Shown: positions 1-10,192, numbered from the stretch's first letter. The stretch: DNA of 64,000 nucleotides from Cloacibacillus sp. An23 (GCF_002159945.1 NZ_NFJQ01000005.1:172195-236194); one strand, 5' to 3'. Notes: a model not told the origin generated them from the letters alone. Translations and numbers: made by a program.

Positions 1-430
1 CGCGCCCGTGCCCCATGTGGAGCGGGCCGGTCGGGTTCGCGCTGACGAATTCGACCTGTACGCGGCGGCCCTGTCCGATGTTCGAGCGTCCGTAGCCGGC
101 ATCCTTTTCTATCGCGGTCCTGATTGTCTCGGCGACCCAGTCGGACTTGAGCGTAAAGTTCATGAAGCCGGGGCCGGCGACCTCGGCCTTTGCTATCACG
201 TCGTTTTCCGGTATCTTAGCGATAATGTCGGCGGCGAGGTCTCTCGGCTTGAGACCGAAGGGCTTCGCGAGCTGCATGGCGATGTTCGTGGCCCAGTCGC
301 CGTGTCCCTCCTGGCGCGGGCGCTCGGTGCGCACGACGAATCCGTCCGGCACTTCGCAGCCCTTTTCTGCGGCGGCGGCGCGCACGGCGCAGTCGAGCAG
401 TCTTTTCAGTTCGTCAGTCATGTTCCGCAT
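1..430 (-). CDS. argS: Arginyl-tRNA synthetase, N-terminal part (runs off the window)
   Basis: The reverse strand reads from an ATG at 430 and is still open at the window edge, so only the first ~143 residues are present. ArgS charges tRNA-Arg with arginine in the cytoplasm. The N-terminal ~100 residues match the tRNA D-loop-binding Add-1-like region. They are followed by the class I signature VEFVSANPTGPLHMGHGR, which carries the HIGH-type ATP-binding motif as HMGH and is diagnostic for ArgS. AAGGAGT lies 7 nt before the ATG and fixes the start; a second in-frame ATG three codons later is less well spaced. The KMSKS motif and anticodon-binding domain lie outside the window. Confidence 0.93.
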   Translation of the reverse strand, partial: MRNMTDELKRLLDCAVRAAAAEKGCEVPDGFVVRTERPRQEGHGDWATNIAMQLAKPFGLKPRDLAADIIAKIPENDVIAKAEVAGPGFMNFTLKSDWVAETIRTAIEKDAGYGRSNIGQGRRVQVEFVSANPTGPLHMGHGR

Positions 431-464
431 CACACAACACTCCTTATATCTCTGAGGAAGCTTT

Positions 465-2297
465 TTATTTTCTGAACGGCAGGTCGATCACCGGCCAGCG
501 CAGGGTGGCCGCTAGCTCTTCTCTGAGAAGCTGGGCCGTCATGCCCTCGACGTCGCGGGTCTTGACCACCCACAGGCTGTCGGCGAGCAGCTCTCCGCGT
601 TTGGGCCAGTGGGTTATCGATTCGCGCAGCACGGCGCGCGTGCCCTCGCCGAGCTGTTTCAGCGCCGGCTCCTGGAGCAGGCGGAAGCCGCCCGGCATGG
701 ATATGCGCACCTTCTGGTCTATCGTGAACGGGAAGCGCAGCGTGTAGTTCTCCTCGCGTCCTATCATTTCGCTGACGCGCATCGGGACTCCGCCTGGCAG
801 GCGCAGCAGCATGCTTTCGCCGTGGATTATGCCGGGCGTGCAGTTGACGGAGAATTTCATGCTGTAGCCTTTTTTCTCTTCCTTTACATCCGTCGCGGTC
901 AGGCTCATGCCGAGCATCGCGAAGTTCAGCTTTTCAAGTACGAGGCGCGAGGCGTCTTCTATCGCCGGTATTCCGCTGCCGGAGAGCAGCTCGCTCCATC
1001 CGCCCGTCACTGTGACGTCGAGCGTGCCCTGCGCCCGCCCGTTGGCGTCGAGCTTGAGCTTCCAAAGCAGCGCGAGGCGGCTGTCGGAGGCGGAGCCGTT
1101 GGATAATTTTTTGGTTTTAGGTTCGTTTTCTCCCTCTCCGTATAGCTCGGTGCCGGCTAGCGACAGCGGCACACGCCCCGGAGTGAACGGGAGGCCCGGA
1201 ACGAAGTAGGACGACCTAGAAGCGCCGGGAAGCTTGAGCTCGAGGACCGGACCTTCAAAGAGCGACACGGCGGCCGGGCTCGATTCGCCGACGGGCATCT
1301 TCGGGCTCCACCATATCTTCGAGCCCCAGCCGAGCTCGGTCAGCCATTTATGGAGCAGGAAAGACTGCTCCCACGGCGTCCACGGTCCCTCGGCGGGGAT
1401 CTCGCCTTTGCCGCGCACCCAGTCGATCGGATATCCCGTCAGGGTGCGTTCCGGCGTGTTGACCCACTCTATGAGGCTCATGCCGGAGCGGCGCGCTTCT
1501 TTGCCGGCCGCCTCCGGTATCGGAAGCTGCGGCACGGAGGCGGCGAGCGCGCCGGCTTCGCGCAGCGCCGTCAGAGCGCCCTCGCCCGTCGCGAAGGCGA
1601 GCATCGGGCGCTCGTTGACTACGAAGCCTTCGCCCCGCCACGGGAGCTGGTTCATAACCTTCCAGCTGTATTTGACGCTGCCGCCGCTTTTTGATTCGTC
1701 CGGCTCGCGCATGTCGCGCCCGTCCCAGAATATCTCGGTCCCCTCCGGGACTTCGACGCTGACGGTCTGCTCCCATATCGGGAGGCCGCCGGCCATGTTT
1801 ACGGCGCCGCTGATGCCCTCGCCGGCGCCGCGCTTTTCACGCACGGCGACGACTACGGCCCTGCCTATCGTATCCTCCGGCACGGTCACTACGCTGACCG
1901 AGGCTCCGCCGGGGAGAGTCCTGTTCTCGACCGGGAGGTCGCCCTCCTTCATCCCCGTCATGGTGTTATACCACGCGGCCTCCTCAACTGAGACGGAGCC
2001 GCCGGCCGGAGCTGGATAGAAGAGGGTCTTCCAGTCTTCGGGCACCTTTTCGCCCATCATTATCACCATAGCGCGGAAATGCTCCGCCGAGCCGTCGGGC
2101 GAGAGCTTCGACTCGTCGCTGCGGAGCCATATTACCGCGTCGTTGCCGTCGTATATCTCCATCGACGGCACCTCGTCCTTGAGGCGCATTATCTCGCGTT
2201 CGCTGTCCCAGTCGGCGAAGGCGCACCCGGCGAAGGCGATGCACAAAACCGCCGCGAGCGCAGCCCTCACGAATTTTATTCCGCGTACGGCGCTCAT
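465..2297 (-). CDS. Secreted DUF3857/transglutaminase-like protein
   Basis: About 610 residues from the ATG at 2297, which lies just after the secA stop. The longer frame has 19 upstream codons inside secA and is less likely, because the chosen start begins a clean signal peptide (MSAVRGIKF, an Ala/Leu-rich core, then AFA). The mature protein begins with a beta-rich DUF3857-like region with paired-strand patterns. Residues ~310-360 look like the helical part of a transglutaminase fold (PWEQSFLLHKWLTELGWGSK). I see no Gly-x-Cys nucleophile motif there, so catalysis is doubtful. The C-terminal third resembles the beta-sandwich found after such domains. It is probably co-transcribed with secA (2 nt gap) and exported to the periplasm. 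The specific role is unknown and the family call rests on pattern recognition. Confidence 0.72.
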   Translation of the reverse strand: MSAVRGIKFVRAALAAVLCIAFAGCAFADWDSEREIMRLKDEVPSMEIYDGNDAVIWLRSDESKLSPDGSAEHFRAMVIMMGEKVPEDWKTLFYPAPAGGSVSVEEAAWYNTMTGMKEGDLPVENRTLPGGASVSVVTVPEDTIGRAVVVAVREKRGAGEGISGAVNMAGGLPIWEQTVSVEVPEGTEIFWDGRDMREPDESKSGGSVKYSWKVMNQLPWRGEGFVVNERPMLAFATGEGALTALREAGALAASVPQLPIPEAAGKEARRSGMSLIEWVNTPERTLTGYPIDWVRGKGEIPAEGPWTPWEQSFLLHKWLTELGWGSKIWWSPKMPVGESSPAAVSLFEGPVLELKLPGASRSSYFVPGLPFTPGRVPLSLAGTELYGEGENEPKTKKLSNGSASDSRLALLWKLKLDANGRAQGTLDVTVTGGWSELLSGSGIPAIEDASRLVLEKLNFAMLGMSLTATDVKEEKKGYSMKFSVNCTPGIIHGESMLLRLPGGVPMRVSEMIGREENYTLRFPFTIDQKVRISMPGGFRLLQEPALKQLGEGTRAVLRESITHWPKRGELLADSLWVVKTRDVEGMTAQLLREELAATLRWPVIDLPFRK

Positions 2298-2299
2298 GG

Positions 2300-5023
2300 C
2301 TATTTGTTCCTGCCGCAGCACTGTTTGTATTTCTTGCCGCTGCCGCACGGGCACGGGTCGTTGCGCCCGATCTTCACGTCGTTGACTATCGGCTGCGTCT
2401 TCTGCGCCGTCGCGGTCACGCCGGGGTTTTCCATCTCGTCGTTGTAATTGCCGGGCAGAGCCTGCGGCATCTCGAACGGATCCCGGCTTTCCTTCCAGTT
2501 CTTGCTTCTGCGCGCGTTTTCCATCTCGCGTTCCTCGTCGCGCGACACGACGGAGACGCGCAGCGCGAACTCGGTGATGCTCTCGCGCACGCGGACGAGC
2601 ATCTCCTGGAACAGGTTGAATGACTCGAACTGATATTCGACGAGCGGATCTTTCTGCCCTATCGCGCGCAGCCCTATACCGCGGCGCAGCTCGTCCATAG
2701 CGAGCAGATGCTCTTTCCAGTTCGCGTCGAGAACCTCGAGGAATATGTAACGATATATCTGGGCGGAGAGCTCCGGCCCCAGCTCTTCGGTCTTCTGGCG
2801 GAAGCGCGCGCGTATCTCCTCGATTATGCGCGGGCGGGCCTCTTCGAAGGCCTGCTCGGAATCCACGCCCTCAAGGCACGCGGCTACGCCGGGCCAGAAG
2901 AGCGCGTTGAGGCGCACCGTCACGGACTTGATGTCAGGCTCATCGGCGTTCTTGTCGGCGAAGGCCTTGTCGAGCTGCGCGTTCGCCGTGTCCTCGAGTA
3001 CCTCAAGCGTCCTTTCGACAATGTTCGGGTCTTCGAGTATCTCGCCGCGCTCCGCGTAAACGGCCTCGCGTTGGCGGTTCATCACGTTGTCGTAGGCCAG
3101 GAGCTGCTTTCTTATGTCGAAATGCATCTCCTCGACCTTTTTCTGCGCGTTTTCGATGGCCTTGGAAAGAAGCGGATGGTCGAGCGACTCGCCCTTCTCC
3201 ATGCCCAGTTTGTCCATTATCGCGGATATCTTGTCGCCGCCGAAGAGACGGATTAGGTCGTCCTCGAGCGCGATGTAGAAGCGGCTCTCGCCCGGGTCGC
3301 CCTGGCGTCCCGAGCGTCCGCGGAGCTGGTTGTCTATGCGGCGCGACTCGTGTCGCTCTGTACCGATTATGCGCAGGCCGCCGGTGGCTATGACCTTGTC
3401 GTGCTCCTCCGCGCATATCTTCTTATATTTTTCGAGGACCTCGGCGTAGAGCTGCGGATCGTCAGCCGGGCTCTTGCCCTCCTTTTCGAGTTCCTCGCGC
3501 GCGAGGAACTCCGCGTTGCCTCCGAGCACGATGTCAGTACCGCGTCCGGCCATGTTCGTCGCGACGGTGACCGCTCCGAAGCGTCCCGCCTGCGCCACTA
3601 TCGCGGCTTCCTTGTCGTGGACCTTCGCGTTCAGCACGTTGTGCGGAATCTTGCGCGCGCGCAGCAGCTTGCTTACGCGCTCCGAATGCTCTATCGAGGC
3701 GGTGCCTACCAGTATAGGCTGCCCCTTCGCGTGATATTCCGCGACCTCGTCGGCTGCCGCCGTGTATTTCTCATCGGCCGTCTTATAAACCGCGTCGGGA
3801 TTGTCCTTGCGGATCATCGGCTTGTGCGTCGGTATGACTATGACGTTGAGGCCGTATATCTCCTTGAATTCCTCGGCCTCCGTCTTCGCCGTGCCGGTCA
3901 TGCCGGCGAGCTTCTTATACATGCGGAAGTAGTTCTGAAGCGTGATCGTCGCGAGAGTCTGGTTCTCGCGCCCGACGCGCACGCGCTCCTTAGCCTCTAT
4001 CGCCTGGTGCAGACCGTCCGAATAGCGGCGTCCGAACATCAAACGTCCCGTAAATTCGTCCACTATCACTATCTCGCCGTCCTTGACCACGTAATGCACG
4101 TCGCGCTGGAACAGGTGGTGAGCCTTGAGCGCCTGCACTATCTTGTGCGCGAGCGACGAGTTTGCGAAATCCGTGAAAAGATTAGGCAGCTTCATGATGC
4201 GCTCCGTCTTCGCGATGCCCGCCTCGGTCAGCGCGAGGTTGCGCTCCTTCTCGTCCACCTCGAAGTCCGTCCCCTTTATGAGCTCGCGAGCCACGGCGTC
4301 GGCGACGCGGTAAGGCTCGGTGTCGTCCTCCGAGGGGCCGGAGATGATGAGCGGGGTACGGGCCTCGTCAATCAGTATCGAGTCCACCTCGTCTACGATG
4401 CAGTAATTGTGTCCGCGCTGCACCTGCTGCGACTTCTGTATCGCCATGTTGTCGCGCAGATAGTCGAAACCGAACTCGCTGTTCGTGCCGTAGGTGATGT
4501 CGCACTGGTAGGCCGCCTTGCGCGCGTCGTCGGGCATGAAAGGCGATATGACGCCGACCGTCAGCCCCATGCCGCGGTAGACCGGCCCCATCCATTCCGC
4601 GTCGCGCGCCGCGAGGTAGTCGTTGACCGTTACGACGTGGACGCCCTTCTTCGTCATCGCGTTGAGCGCAACGGCGAGCGTGGCGACGAGCGTCTTTCCT
4701 TCGCCCGTCTTCATCTCCGCGATGTTGCCGTCGTGAAGCGCCATGCCTCCGATGAGCTGTTCCTTGAAGTGGCGCAGCCCGAGCGCGCGCTTCGAAACCT
4801 CCCGGACGCGCGCGAAAACATCCGGCAGAATATCGTCGAGGCTCTCGCCATTTTCGAGACGCCCGCCGAAAATCTCGGCGGAGCGGGCGAGCTCCTCGTC
4901 AGAAAGCTTCTCGACCTCCGGCTCCAGAGAATCTATCACCTGCGTCTTCTTCTCGTATTTCGCTACGGCCCTGTCGTTGGGGTCGAGGCCGAGCGCCTTT
5001 ATCACTCCGTTAAGAAATCCCAC
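2300..5023 (-). CDS. secA: Preprotein translocase ATPase SecA
   Basis: 907 residues, full length for SecA. SecA is the peripheral membrane motor that threads unfolded preproteins through SecYEG using ATP. Visible in order: Walker A MKTGEGKT (~104-111), DEAD-type IVDEVDSIL (~210), the preprotein cross-linking region, NBD2 with [14 protein letters not shown] and [13 protein letters not shown], helical wing/scaffold, and a C-terminal zinc-binding tail with the [15 protein letters not shown] pattern that also contacts SecB or ribosomes. The start is GTG, preceded by GGAAGGAG with short spacing. A good promoter lies ~285 nt upstream (5308-5337), leaving a long leader. The secreted DUF3857 gene follows directly. 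Confidence 0.98.
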   Translation of the reverse strand: MGFLNGVIKALGLDPNDRAVAKYEKKTQVIDSLEPEVEKLSDEELARSAEIFGGRLENGESLDDILPDVFARVREVSKRALGLRHFKEQLIGGMALHDGNIAEMKTGEGKTLVATLAVALNAMTKKGVHVVTVNDYLAARDAEWMGPVYRGMGLTVGVISPFMPDDARKAAYQCDITYGTNSEFGFDYLRDNMAIQKSQQVQRGHNYCIVDEVDSILIDEARTPLIISGPSEDDTEPYRVADAVARELIKGTDFEVDEKERNLALTEAGIAKTERIMKLPNLFTDFANSSLAHKIVQALKAHHLFQRDVHYVVKDGEIVIVDEFTGRLMFGRRYSDGLHQAIEAKERVRVGRENQTLATITLQNYFRMYKKLAGMTGTAKTEAEEFKEIYGLNVIVIPTHKPMIRKDNPDAVYKTADEKYTAAADEVAEYHAKGQPILVGTASIEHSERVSKLLRARKIPHNVLNAKVHDKEAAIVAQAGRFGAVTVATNMAGRGTDIVLGGNAEFLAREELEKEGKSPADDPQLYAEVLEKYKKICAEEHDKVIATGGLRIIGTERHESRRIDNQLRGRSGRQGDPGESRFYIALEDDLIRLFGGDKISAIMDKLGMEKGESLDHPLLSKAIENAQKKVEEMHFDIRKQLLAYDNVMNRQREAVYAERGEILEDPNIVERTLEVLEDTANAQLDKAFADKNADEPDIKSVTVRLNALFWPGVAACLEGVDSEQAFEEARPRIIEEIRARFRQKTEELGPELSAQIYRYIFLEVLDANWKEHLLAMDELRRGIGLRAIGQKDPLVEYQFESFNLFQEMLVRVRESITEFALRVSVVSRDEEREMENARRSKNWKESRDPFEMPQALPGNYNDEMENPGVTATAQKTQPIVNDVKIGRNDPCPCGSGKKYKQCCGRNK

Positions 5024-5617
5024 TGACTCCTTCCACCTTTCGCAAAAATACGGGACGGACCCGTAAATGTCTTCTTCAATGTATCTTCAGTCCGCGACGC
5101 GCAAAGCCGAACGCGCGGACAATATTTTTCTGATAATACGCAAAGCCGGGCGGCGCGCCTGAAAAACTTCCGCCGAGGCGCAAAACCGCCGAAAATCCGC
5201 TCGCCCGCAGCCGGGCTTCCGTCTCATCAATGGGGCCGCGCACTCCCGTCCGCGCGACGCGCTACAAGGCGGCGGCCGCCAGTGCGCAAGCGTCCCCATA
5301 GTTTTTGATTATATACTTATACAAGGAAGTAAGTCAAAAAAATTATAACGCGCCGGACGAGAAAAACGGCGCGGCGTGAATGAAAAATCATCAAGCGTAC
5401 AAAGCGGGCGGCACGCCGTGGAAAAGCCGCAAACGCGGCGAAAAACGAAAAATCCGTTTCTCAGCGGCGCGCCGCCGCCAGCGAAAACTCACGGACTTTT
5501 CGGCGAACCGCGGAATTTTCCGCAAATTCGCCGAAAATCCGTAAAACCAGCGGAATCCGTCCAAGCCGGCGCCGCGCGCCTGTAATCTCCGCCGGCCGCG
5601 GCCGGAGAGTTAAAGCT
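5024..5617. other. secA leader and intergenic region without a convincing gene
   Basis: Between the secA start and the garR terminator I see no supported protein gene. A 70-codon minus-strand frame (5087-5299) has an ATG about 2 nt after the predicted secA transcription start, but its Arg/Ala/Cys-rich composition looks like GC-rich shadow sequence and no family is recognisable. A 69-codon plus-strand frame (5376-5585) is equally unconvincing. Confidence 0.5.
5308..5337 (-). promoter_or_regulatory. Sigma70-type promoter for secA
   Basis: On the minus strand TTGACT (5337-5332), an 18-nt spacer and a perfect TATAAT (5313-5308), in a locally AT-rich patch within GC-rich sequence. Transcription would begin near 5301 and give a ~280-nt leader before the secA GTG. 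Confidence 0.65.
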
Positions 5618-5648
5618 AAAAAAAGCGGCGGCCTGATAAAGCCGCCGC
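5618..5648 (-). terminator. Rho-independent terminator of the garR/liv operon
   Basis: Perfect 8-bp GC stem (GCGGCGGC/GCCGCCGC) with an 8-nt loop, followed on the minus strand by seven T. It lies 26 nt past the garR stop and closes the long liv operon. Confidence 0.9.
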
Positions 5649-5674
5649 AACTCGCCGGAAATCCCCCCGCCGCC

Positions 5675-6568
5675 TTAATTTTCCTTTAACGAGACGTTAT
5701 TGAGCTTTTCGTAATAACGTCCCAGCGCGCCGTGGTCCATCGACTCACAGCCGTCGTTGGCGAGGGCGATCATCATTTCAATAACCTGGCTTGAAAGCGG
5801 CACAGAGCAATTTAATGCGCGGCTCGTCTCCAGCACGTTCCAGAGATCCTTTATGTGGAGGTTTATACGGAACCCGGGATTATAACGCGCCTCGAACATC
5901 CTCGGCGCTTTATCCTCAAGGCACTGACTGCCGGCAAGTCCCCTGCGTATAGCTTCAAACACCTTACGCGGATCGACGCCGGCCTTTTTGGCGAGCGCCA
6001 TGCCCTCCGCGACTGCGGAGATGTTGATGCCGACGATTATCTGATTGACGAGCTTCGTCGTCTGACCGGCTCCGCTCCCGCCGACAAGCGTGACAGTCGC
6101 GCCCATTTTTTCAAGCACGGGGCGCGCCTTCTCAAACGCAGCCGCGTCGCCGCCGGCCATAATGGCGAGCGTCCCCTGCTCCGCCTTTTCCTGACCTCCG
6201 CTCACCGGAGCGTCTATCATCTCGACGCCCTTTTCGTTGAGCACGGCATTAAGCTCACGGCTCACTATCGGCGATATAGAGCTCATATCTACAACTATCT
6301 GTCCTTTTTTCACGCCGTAGATGAGACCATTCGCGCCTATGGTCACTTCTCGCACATGGGGCGAGTTCGGCAGCATCGTAATAATTATTTCTCCGGCTTT
6401 CGCTGCGACGTCGGCAGGGCTGCCGCCGCGCTCCGCTCCGCATCCGCAGAGCTCGTCCGCCGCTGCGGCCGCAACGTCGTAGACGACCAGCTCATATCCG
6501 GCTTTAATAAGATTTTTAGCCATTGGGCGGCCCATGATGCCAAGTCCTATAAATCCGATTTTACCCAT
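5675..6568 (-). CDS. garR: 2-hydroxy-3-oxopropionate reductase / 3-hydroxyisobutyrate dehydrogenase family
   Basis: 297 residues, usual length for the beta-hydroxyacid dehydrogenase family, which oxidises or reduces small beta-hydroxy acids (tartronate semialdehyde, 3-hydroxyisobutyrate) with NAD(P). The N-terminus has the Rossmann motif GFIGLGIMGRPMAKNL with VVYD at the end of beta-2. The substrate signature DAPVSGGQEKAEQGTLAIM is at ~121-140. The catalytic Lys is in GAGQTTKLVNQ (~170), and the C-terminal all-helical domain contains KDLWNVLE. It is the last gene of the operon that begins at the FadR-type regulator. GarR-like is the best guess, but the true substrate cannot be read from sequence; a branched-chain or D-hydroxyacid intermediate would suit the neighbours. 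Confidence 0.85.
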   Translation of the reverse strand: MGKIGFIGLGIMGRPMAKNLIKAGYELVVYDVAAAAADELCGCGAERGGSPADVAAKAGEIIITMLPNSPHVREVTIGANGLIYGVKKGQIVVDMSSISPIVSRELNAVLNEKGVEMIDAPVSGGQEKAEQGTLAIMAGGDAAAFEKARPVLEKMGATVTLVGGSGAGQTTKLVNQIIVGINISAVAEGMALAKKAGVDPRKVFEAIRRGLAGSQCLEDKAPRMFEARYNPGFRINLHIKDLWNVLETSRALNCSVPLSSQVIEMMIALANDGCESMDHGALGRYYEKLNNVSLKEN

Positions 6569-6594
6569 AACGAATACCCCCAGTTTTATGTCAG

Positions 6595-7632
6595 TTAATA
6601 GCCTTTGATCCTGTCGACGACGTTTTCAAGCTTTTCTCCGTTTATAAAGCGGCGCAAGTTGCTGAAGAAAATATCAAAAGTTCTGTCGATATAATTCTCT
6701 TCATCGTCGCACCCCATGTGCGGAGACATAACGAGATTCGGTGCGTCCCAAAGCGGCGAATCCGCTGGAAGCGGCTCCTGTTCAAACACGTCGAGCACCG
6801 CGCCGGAGAGACGGCCGTTCCTGAGATTCTCCATCAGCGCATCGCCGTCCACTATACGCCCGCGGCTGATGTTGACGAAGCCGCAGCCCTCTTTCATTGC
6901 GGAGAATGCGCCGCGGTCTATCATGCGATACGTCTCGTCGGTGGACGGCAGCGTTACTACAACGTAGTCGGCACGCCCAAGGGTCTCGCGTAGGCTTGAA
7001 ACGTGAACAAGCTCGTCGAAATTCTCGCGCGGCGACGTGTCGATATCGACTCCTATAGTGCGGAGGCCGAGCGCCTTCGCGGCCTTCGCAGCGGCGGAAC
7101 CTTGGTGTCCCGCCCCCAAAACGGCGACGGTCGAGCCTCTTATGATCGAAACAAAATGTGCGTCCCAGAAATGAGCCTGCTGGGCGCGCATGAGGCGTGG
7201 CATGTGGTTCGCAAGCATCAGAAGCGCCATCATGACATACTCGTAACTCTTCGGAGCGTGCGCGCCCCTGTTGTTCGTCAATACCGCGTCTTCCGGCAGC
7301 CAGTCGAGCGGCAGCAAATGCTCGACGCCCGCGCCGATAATATGTATCCATTTGAGATGCGGAGCGGCCGTTTTGACCTCTTCAAGCGGAAACATGTACC
7401 CTATCATGACGTCCGCGTCCGCGACTCCTTTGCGGAACTTCACGTAATCTTCGGCGTTCCAGCTCGGCGTGTTTTCAAAGCTCGTCGAAGTGCGCGTAAT
7501 AGAGATATCCACCTTGTCCTTGAACTCAGGGAATCTATCGAGCGCGGCGTCTATGCGCTCCTGCGTCATGCGGAAGACTTTAAGGCTGTCCTCCGCGGTA
7601 AGAACCGTGATGTTAAGTTTCCTGTCGGTCAC
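6595..7632 (-). CDS. D-2-hydroxyacid dehydrogenase (NAD-dependent), copy 1
   Basis: 345 residues. Members interconvert 2-keto acids and D-2-hydroxy acids. The Rossmann motif VAVLGAGHQGSAAAKAAKAL and its acidic partner GVDID mark an NAD-binding domain. The catalytic triad is visible as Arg in NISRGRIVDGDAL, Glu in VLDVFEQEPLP and His in SPHMGCDDEEN. The N-terminal substrate lid is shorter and divergent from classic lactate dehydrogenases. The start is GTG with AAGGAG 7 nt upstream; the RBS overlaps the stop of the upstream paralogue, suggesting translational coupling. It forms a tandem pair with 7634-8665, which shares its layout but differs at many positions, so the two probably have different substrates. 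Confidence 0.88.
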   Translation of the reverse strand: MTDRKLNITVLTAEDSLKVFRMTQERIDAALDRFPEFKDKVDISITRTSTSFENTPSWNAEDYVKFRKGVADADVMIGYMFPLEEVKTAAPHLKWIHIIGAGVEHLLPLDWLPEDAVLTNNRGAHAPKSYEYVMMALLMLANHMPRLMRAQQAHFWDAHFVSIIRGSTVAVLGAGHQGSAAAKAAKALGLRTIGVDIDTSPRENFDELVHVSSLRETLGRADYVVVTLPSTDETYRMIDRGAFSAMKEGCGFVNISRGRIVDGDALMENLRNGRLSGAVLDVFEQEPLPADSPLWDAPNLVMSPHMGCDDEENYIDRTFDIFFSNLRRFINGEKLENVVDRIKGY

Positions 7633-7633
7633 G

Positions 7634-8665
7634 TTAAAACTCCTTCTTTATATCGACGATATTCTTGAGCGGCCGCCCCGCAAGTTCGTTGCGTACGTTC
7701 TCTATCGTGAGGTCGAGCGTCAGCGGCATATAATTCACGAGGTCGTCTGAAGAAACATGCGGCGTTATCGTAAGATTCGGCGTAGTCCACAGCGGAGAAT
7801 CCGCAGGCAGCGGCTCTACATCGAAGACGTCGAGTATAGCGCACGCTATATCCCCGTTTCTGAGCTTTTTGTCTAAAGCGTTCTGATCCAACAGCGCGCC
7901 GCGCGATACGTTCATAAGCCCGGCTTCTTTCGGAAGCCATCCGAGCACCTCTTCGCTGAACATACCGCGAGTCTCATCCGTTACGGGCGCGGCGATCGCA
8001 AGAAAATCCGTATCGGCAAGTTCTTCCTTCAGTCTATCAACGGTATAAACGCCCTCGCAGCACGGATGCGACTTGACGTACGGGTCTATCCCGATAACGC
8101 GCAGTCCCATGCGGTGCGCCTGGCGCGCAATCTCGCCGCCCTGACTGCCGACTCCGAAAATCACTAGTTTCTTACCTTTAATAACCGAAGTGAAAATCTG
8201 CTTCCATTCGCCGTTCCGCTGCGCAGTCGCAAGGCACGGCATACGCGAGTTGAGCATTGCGAGGAACATGGCGAACGATTCTCCGGATTTCGGAAGATGA
8301 ACGCCCCTGTTGTTTATCAATGATACGCCCTCGGGAACCCAGTCGAAGGGAGCCATATGGTTCACGCCGGAGCTGATGAAGTGTATCCACTTCAACTCGG
8401 GGGCGTACTGAGCCATATTTTCAGTCGGGAATACAAAGCCGACCAGAACGTCGGCGGTCTTCATGTATCCATAATATTCTTCGAAGTCGCCATCCGTCCA
8501 GCGGTCGATAGGATCTTCCGCGCTGCTGCCTATCGTTATATGCAGCTTGTCCGCTATATCGGCGTTTCTTTCAAGAAGGGCCTTCACATGCTCTTCCGTG
8601 CCGATGAACACCTGCGACGAGCTACGGCTGTTCTCAATATGAATGTGCACTTTTCCGTTGTACAT
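7634..8665 (-). CDS. D-2-hydroxyacid dehydrogenase (NAD-dependent), copy 2
   Basis: 343 residues from the ATG at 8665, chosen because GGAGG lies 8 nt upstream; a TTG five codons earlier would put the RBS inside the gene. Rossmann motif LVIFGVGSQGGEIARQAHRM with GIDPY after beta-2. Catalytic Arg in NVSRGALLDQNAL, Glu in ILDVFDVEPLP and His in ITPHVSSDD. It is a paralogue of the next gene downstream. Adjacent to a peptidase and a branched-chain amino-acid-type ABC importer, it probably reduces the 2-keto acids made from imported amino acids, or oxidises imported hydroxy acids. That role is inference. Confidence 0.88.
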   Translation of the reverse strand: MYNGKVHIHIENSRSSSQVFIGTEEHVKALLERNADIADKLHITIGSSAEDPIDRWTDGDFEEYYGYMKTADVLVGFVFPTENMAQYAPELKWIHFISSGVNHMAPFDWVPEGVSLINNRGVHLPKSGESFAMFLAMLNSRMPCLATAQRNGEWKQIFTSVIKGKKLVIFGVGSQGGEIARQAHRMGLRVIGIDPYVKSHPCCEGVYTVDRLKEELADTDFLAIAAPVTDETRGMFSEEVLGWLPKEAGLMNVSRGALLDQNALDKKLRNGDIACAILDVFDVEPLPADSPLWTTPNLTITPHVSSDDLVNYMPLTLDLTIENVRNELAGRPLKNIVDIKKEF

Positions 8666-8724
8666 ACACAAAACCTCCAAATTTACACGGTTTTAAAGCC
8701 TGTGCTAGTACGCCGGCGGCCGGA

Positions 8725-10143
8725 TCAATCGGCGCGGACGTAGGCGGATGGCGGAAGTTCTTCGAGGCGTATCAGGGCCACGATGAAAATTTTAAGCGCC
8801 TCTTTCATCACGGGGAAATATGAAGCTTCGTTCGGAGCATGATCGGAAGCGACAAACGAAGGACGCGGCGTAAAGTCGTCGCCGGGACCGAAACCGACGG
8901 CGTTCTTAAAGCGTCTGGCGTACGTACCGCCGAACAGCGTATAGGTCTTCCCTTCGTGGCCGGAGACGTCCGAGTAGGACTCCACTAGCGTCTGTATAGG
9001 CGCGTAATCGGGCGAAATGTAGAACGGTTCGAGAACCTCGACGGCTTCAAAGCGAGCGTTGTGCTCCGCTGCGATTTTCTCAAGCGCCGCGGTAATCTCC
9101 GCTCCGCTTATGCACTCCGGATAGCGGATATTCATGTCCTGACGCAGGACTGCTCCCTCCTGCGAGATGATGCCGCCGATGCTAGTCAGCCGTCCGAGGA
9201 GCTTGCCTTCGCAGTTGATGCCGAGGCCTTCGCCGTAGCCGCTGACGTGTATCTTGTGCATAAGTTCGAGGAAGGTTCTTTCCTCCGCGTCGCAGACGTC
9301 GTTTTCGAGCAGGAAGTCCGTCAATATTCCGATTGCGTTGTGCTTCCCGTCTGGATGCGCCGCGTGTCCGCCAACGCCCTGAGCCTCTATCAGGTATCTT
9401 CCGTCTTGACGCTCTGAGACGGTGATGCCCTTCATAGGCTTGAAGCTTCTGCCACGGACGTTCACTATGCAAGAGGCGTTGCCAGGAATCGAGTTCGACG
9501 CGTTGCCGCCGGAGAACTCCGAAATGTTCTTAAAGACTGGCGCAGAGTAGAAGCCGCCGTTTGAATGAATGCCCTTTTCGCCGACGCTCACGGGGAAGTC
9601 CACGTCCGGCGTGAAGCAGAAGAGCGGCTCCGGGTTGTTTTCAAGGTAATGCGGGACGTCGTGCATGCAGCACTCCTCGTCGCACCCAAAGAGCAGGCGG
9701 AGGCCGTAGCGCAGAGGCGTGCCCCTCTGCATGAGGAAGAGCGCCGCGTAAAGCGAAAGTATCGCCGCGCCCTTGTCGTCGCAGACGCCGCGCGCGATGA
9801 GCCAGCCGTCCTTTTCCGTCAGCACATACGGGTCGGAGTTCCAGCCGTCGCCTTCCGGCACGACGTCCACGTGCGTGATGACGGCCAAATGGTCTTTCTC
9901 CTCGCCGGGAAGCTCCGCCCAGCCGACATGTCCGCCGCCGTCGTTGACGGAAAATCCGAGCCGCTGCGCTATCGCGAGAACCGAGTCGAGCGCGTTGCGC
10001 GGCCCGCGGCCGTATGGAGCGCCCTCCTCCGCCGGGCCTTTCACGCTTTTCTTAGAAATCAGCTCCGCAAGGTCGCTCAAAATATCTTTCTCATGTTTTT
10101 CAATAAACTCGTCGATTTGCTTGAACAGCTCCGTCTCTTTCAT
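8725..10143 (-). CDS. M20 family dipeptidase, PepV/Sapep type
   Basis: 472 residues from the ATG at 10143 with GGAGG upstream; a longer frame exists but has no RBS. Zinc-dependent M20 peptidases of the PepV/Sapep branch hydrolyse dipeptides in the cytoplasm. The metal ligands fit the family: His91-x-Asp93 (ITHVDVVPEGDGW), Asp122/123 (GVCDDKGA) and Glu156/157 (FGCDEECC), with further family motifs near the C-terminus (ASDHAPNE). The inserted lid/dimerisation domain spans roughly 190-370. It lies 49 nt after livF in the same operon, so it may cleave the imported substrate. The exact substrate is unknown; PepV members also act on beta-alanyl dipeptides. Confidence 0.87.
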   Translation of the reverse strand: MKETELFKQIDEFIEKHEKDILSDLAELISKKSVKGPAEEGAPYGRGPRNALDSVLAIAQRLGFSVNDGGGHVGWAELPGEEKDHLAVITHVDVVPEGDGWNSDPYVLTEKDGWLIARGVCDDKGAAILSLYAALFLMQRGTPLRYGLRLLFGCDEECCMHDVPHYLENNPEPLFCFTPDVDFPVSVGEKGIHSNGGFYSAPVFKNISEFSGGNASNSIPGNASCIVNVRGRSFKPMKGITVSERQDGRYLIEAQGVGGHAAHPDGKHNAIGILTDFLLENDVCDAEERTFLELMHKIHVSGYGEGLGINCEGKLLGRLTSIGGIISQEGAVLRQDMNIRYPECISGAEITAALEKIAAEHNARFEAVEVLEPFYISPDYAPIQTLVESYSDVSGHEGKTYTLFGGTYARRFKNAVGFGPGDDFTPRPSFVASDHAPNEASYFPVMKEALKIFIVALIRLEELPPSAYVRAD

Positions 10144-10192
10144 GATAGACCTCCATGCAGTCAAAGTAAAAATTTTTGTTTTAGAAAGCGCG

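Noticed and set aside
3350..5026. A 558-codon plus-strand open frame
   Set aside because: Exact antisense of secA. The long open frame reflects GC-rich third positions, not coding.
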